From an uncultured Clostridia bacterium (GTDB lineage Bacteria > Bacillota_A > Clostridia > Christensenellales > CAG-138), in assembly GCA_946539625.1 (NCBI GenBank), contig CAMNHT010000050.1:1-8319 (forward strand): DNA of 8,319 nt, written 5' to 3'. This document shows, one piece after another, positions 5,926-8,319 of the stretch. A program made the position numbers and the translations under genes. Under the pieces are notes generated by a model. The model was not told the DNA's origin, made no database searches, and saw only the letters and a program-made list of their open reading frames with translations. Each line of letters opens with the position of its first letter. Position 1 is the stretch's first letter.

Positions 5926-6173
5926 TGCTTTTGCACATCGGTGAGAACCGCTTTGTACCGGCCAAAGACGTGATCGCGATCCAACCTGCGGACAAGGCGA
6001 CGGCGGAGACGGAGCGCATCATACGCGATTGCGTGGAAGCAGGACATTACTATCCGTCCTACGGACGTCCAAAGGCGTATGTGATCTGCTCTCGGGAGGG
6101 CACGACTTACGTTTACGCTGCCGCAACGGCGGTGGAAACTTTGCGGGAAAGAATCGACACAACAATGTCGTGA
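5925..6173 (+). CDS. remB: DUF370 protein, RemB/YaaB-like extracellular matrix regulator
   Basis: An 82-residue protein of the DUF370 family, the same length class as Bacillus subtilis RemB (YaaB), which is encoded at the same place between recF and gyrB. RemA/RemB proteins in Bacillus activate biofilm matrix genes; RemA is a DNA-binding ring-forming protein. Matching features are the start MLLHIGENRFVPAKDVIAI and the later PKAYVICS, then TTYVYAAATAVETLRERI, which corresponds to the PKSFVVT and VYLSPISSxTLxKR region of the family. The central part is somewhat longer, with a tyrosine-rich GHYYPSYGR. The start is ATG 5925 in a TAATG overlap with recF, with GGTGGAGGA just upstream, indicating translational coupling. 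Family and position agree; a biofilm role in this organism is inferred. Confidence 0.85.
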   Translation: MLLHIGENRFVPAKDVIAIQPADKATAETERIIRDCVEAGHYYPSYGRPKAYVICSREGTTYVYAAATAVETLRERIDTTMS

Positions 6174-6210
6174 CTTTTCCAAACGAAGCCGGAGATGGCA
6201 AGAAGCACAG

Positions 6211-6227
6211 GCGCGTTGTAGACGCGC
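6211..6227 (+). other. Small stem-loop in the remB-gyrB gap
   Basis: GCGCGT (6211-6216) pairs with ACGCGC (6222-6227) around the loop TGTAG. It is the first of four stem-loops between remB and gyrB (6174-6401, a stretch without a gene). A 6-bp stem in GC-rich DNA is weak evidence by itself. Confidence 0.4.
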
Positions 6228-6264
6228 GCACGCAAACTGCAAGGGAAGAACGAAGCATCAATCC

Positions 6265-6297
6265 GTAAAATTCGGCGACATGTGCGGCGAATTTTAC
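6265..6297 (+). other. Stem-loop with perfect 10-bp stem in the gyrB leader
   Basis: GTAAAATTCG (6265-6274) pairs with CGAATTTTAC (6288-6297) around a 13-base loop. No T-run follows, so it is not an ordinary terminator. The right arm shares TTTACA (6293-6298), which could instead pair with TGTAAA (6345-6350) beyond the next hairpin, giving two mutually exclusive folds. Confidence 0.6.
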
Positions 6298-6307
6298 ACC
6301 TTGCAGG

Positions 6308-6342
6308 ACCGCCGCCCGGAAATGCACGGCATTTCAGGCGGT
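6308..6342 (+). other. Compound stem-loop in the gyrB leader
   Basis: GAAATGC (6319-6325) pairs with GCATTTC (6329-6335) around the 3-base loop ACG. Outer ACCGCC (6308-6313) pairs with GGCGGT (6337-6342), leaving a small asymmetric internal loop. Flanking TTTACA (6293-6298) and TGTAAA (6345-6350) could lengthen it. No T-run follows. Confidence 0.55.
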
Positions 6343-6354
6343 ACTGTAAATAAC

Positions 6355-8319
<1,965 letters not shown>

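Noticed and set aside
6301..6352. Possible gyrB promoter (TTGCAG with TAAATA or TACTGT).
   Set aside because: The spacing is far from 16-18 bases and each hexamer matches the consensus poorly.

Overview
The window looks like chromosomal DNA of a moderately GC-rich bacterium of the phylum Bacillota, probably a Clostridia-type lineage. The basis is the recF-remB-gyrB gene order (remB, a DUF370 gene, is characteristic of Bacillota), strong AGGAG-type ribosome binding sites, a GyrB of the short form (about 640 residues), and a sigma/anti-sigma pair of a style common in gut Clostridia. No species can be named from the sequence alone. All genes lie on the + strand, and the first and last genes are cut by the window edges.

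Layout. (1) Positions 1-498 hold the 3' end of typA/bipA, a ribosome-associated GTPase. (2) Positions 499-764 are non-coding. They hold an unusual 9-bp-period repeat, eight units in one orientation followed by six in the opposite orientation, which could fold on itself. (3) Positions 765-3036 hold a tight three-gene cluster: a GNAT acetyltransferase, an EamA/DMT-type 10-helix transporter, and a stand-alone protein with the catalytic-domain fold of 2-oxo acid dehydrogenase E2 but with the catalytic His and Asp replaced. The cluster ends in a clear hairpin terminator at 3079-3111. (4) Positions 3270-4630 hold a two-gene unit: an ECF-type sigma factor (TTG start) and a one-TM protein that is probably its anti-sigma/sensor. 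It has a possible ECF promoter in front and a strong terminator behind (4667-4690). (5) Positions 4831-8319 hold recF, remB and gyrB. recF has its own good sigma-A promoter (TTTACA-17-TATACT), whose -35 element lies inside a perfect 8+3+8 inverted repeat. A 228-bp non-coding stretch between remB and gyrB holds four stem-loops, the last a perfect 13-bp hairpin just before the gyrB ribosome binding site.

How the parts fit. recF (recombinational repair), remB (DNA-binding regulator of matrix genes in Bacillus) and gyrB (gyrase ATPase subunit) form the distal half of the classical dnaA-dnaN-recF-remB-gyrB cluster near oriC. Here dnaA, dnaN and the S4-domain gene are not upstream of recF; the sigma/anti-sigma unit sits there instead. 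The sigma/anti-sigma pair is best read as a cell-envelope signalling module, with the sigma gene translationally coupled to its membrane partner by an ATGA overlap. The three-gene cluster is probably one transcript, but its shared role is not evident.

I did not find a convincing new defence, mobile or CRISPR-like system. The least explained items are the inverted 9-bp repeat arrays, the degenerate E2-like protein, the palindrome over the recF promoter, and the structured gyrB leader.
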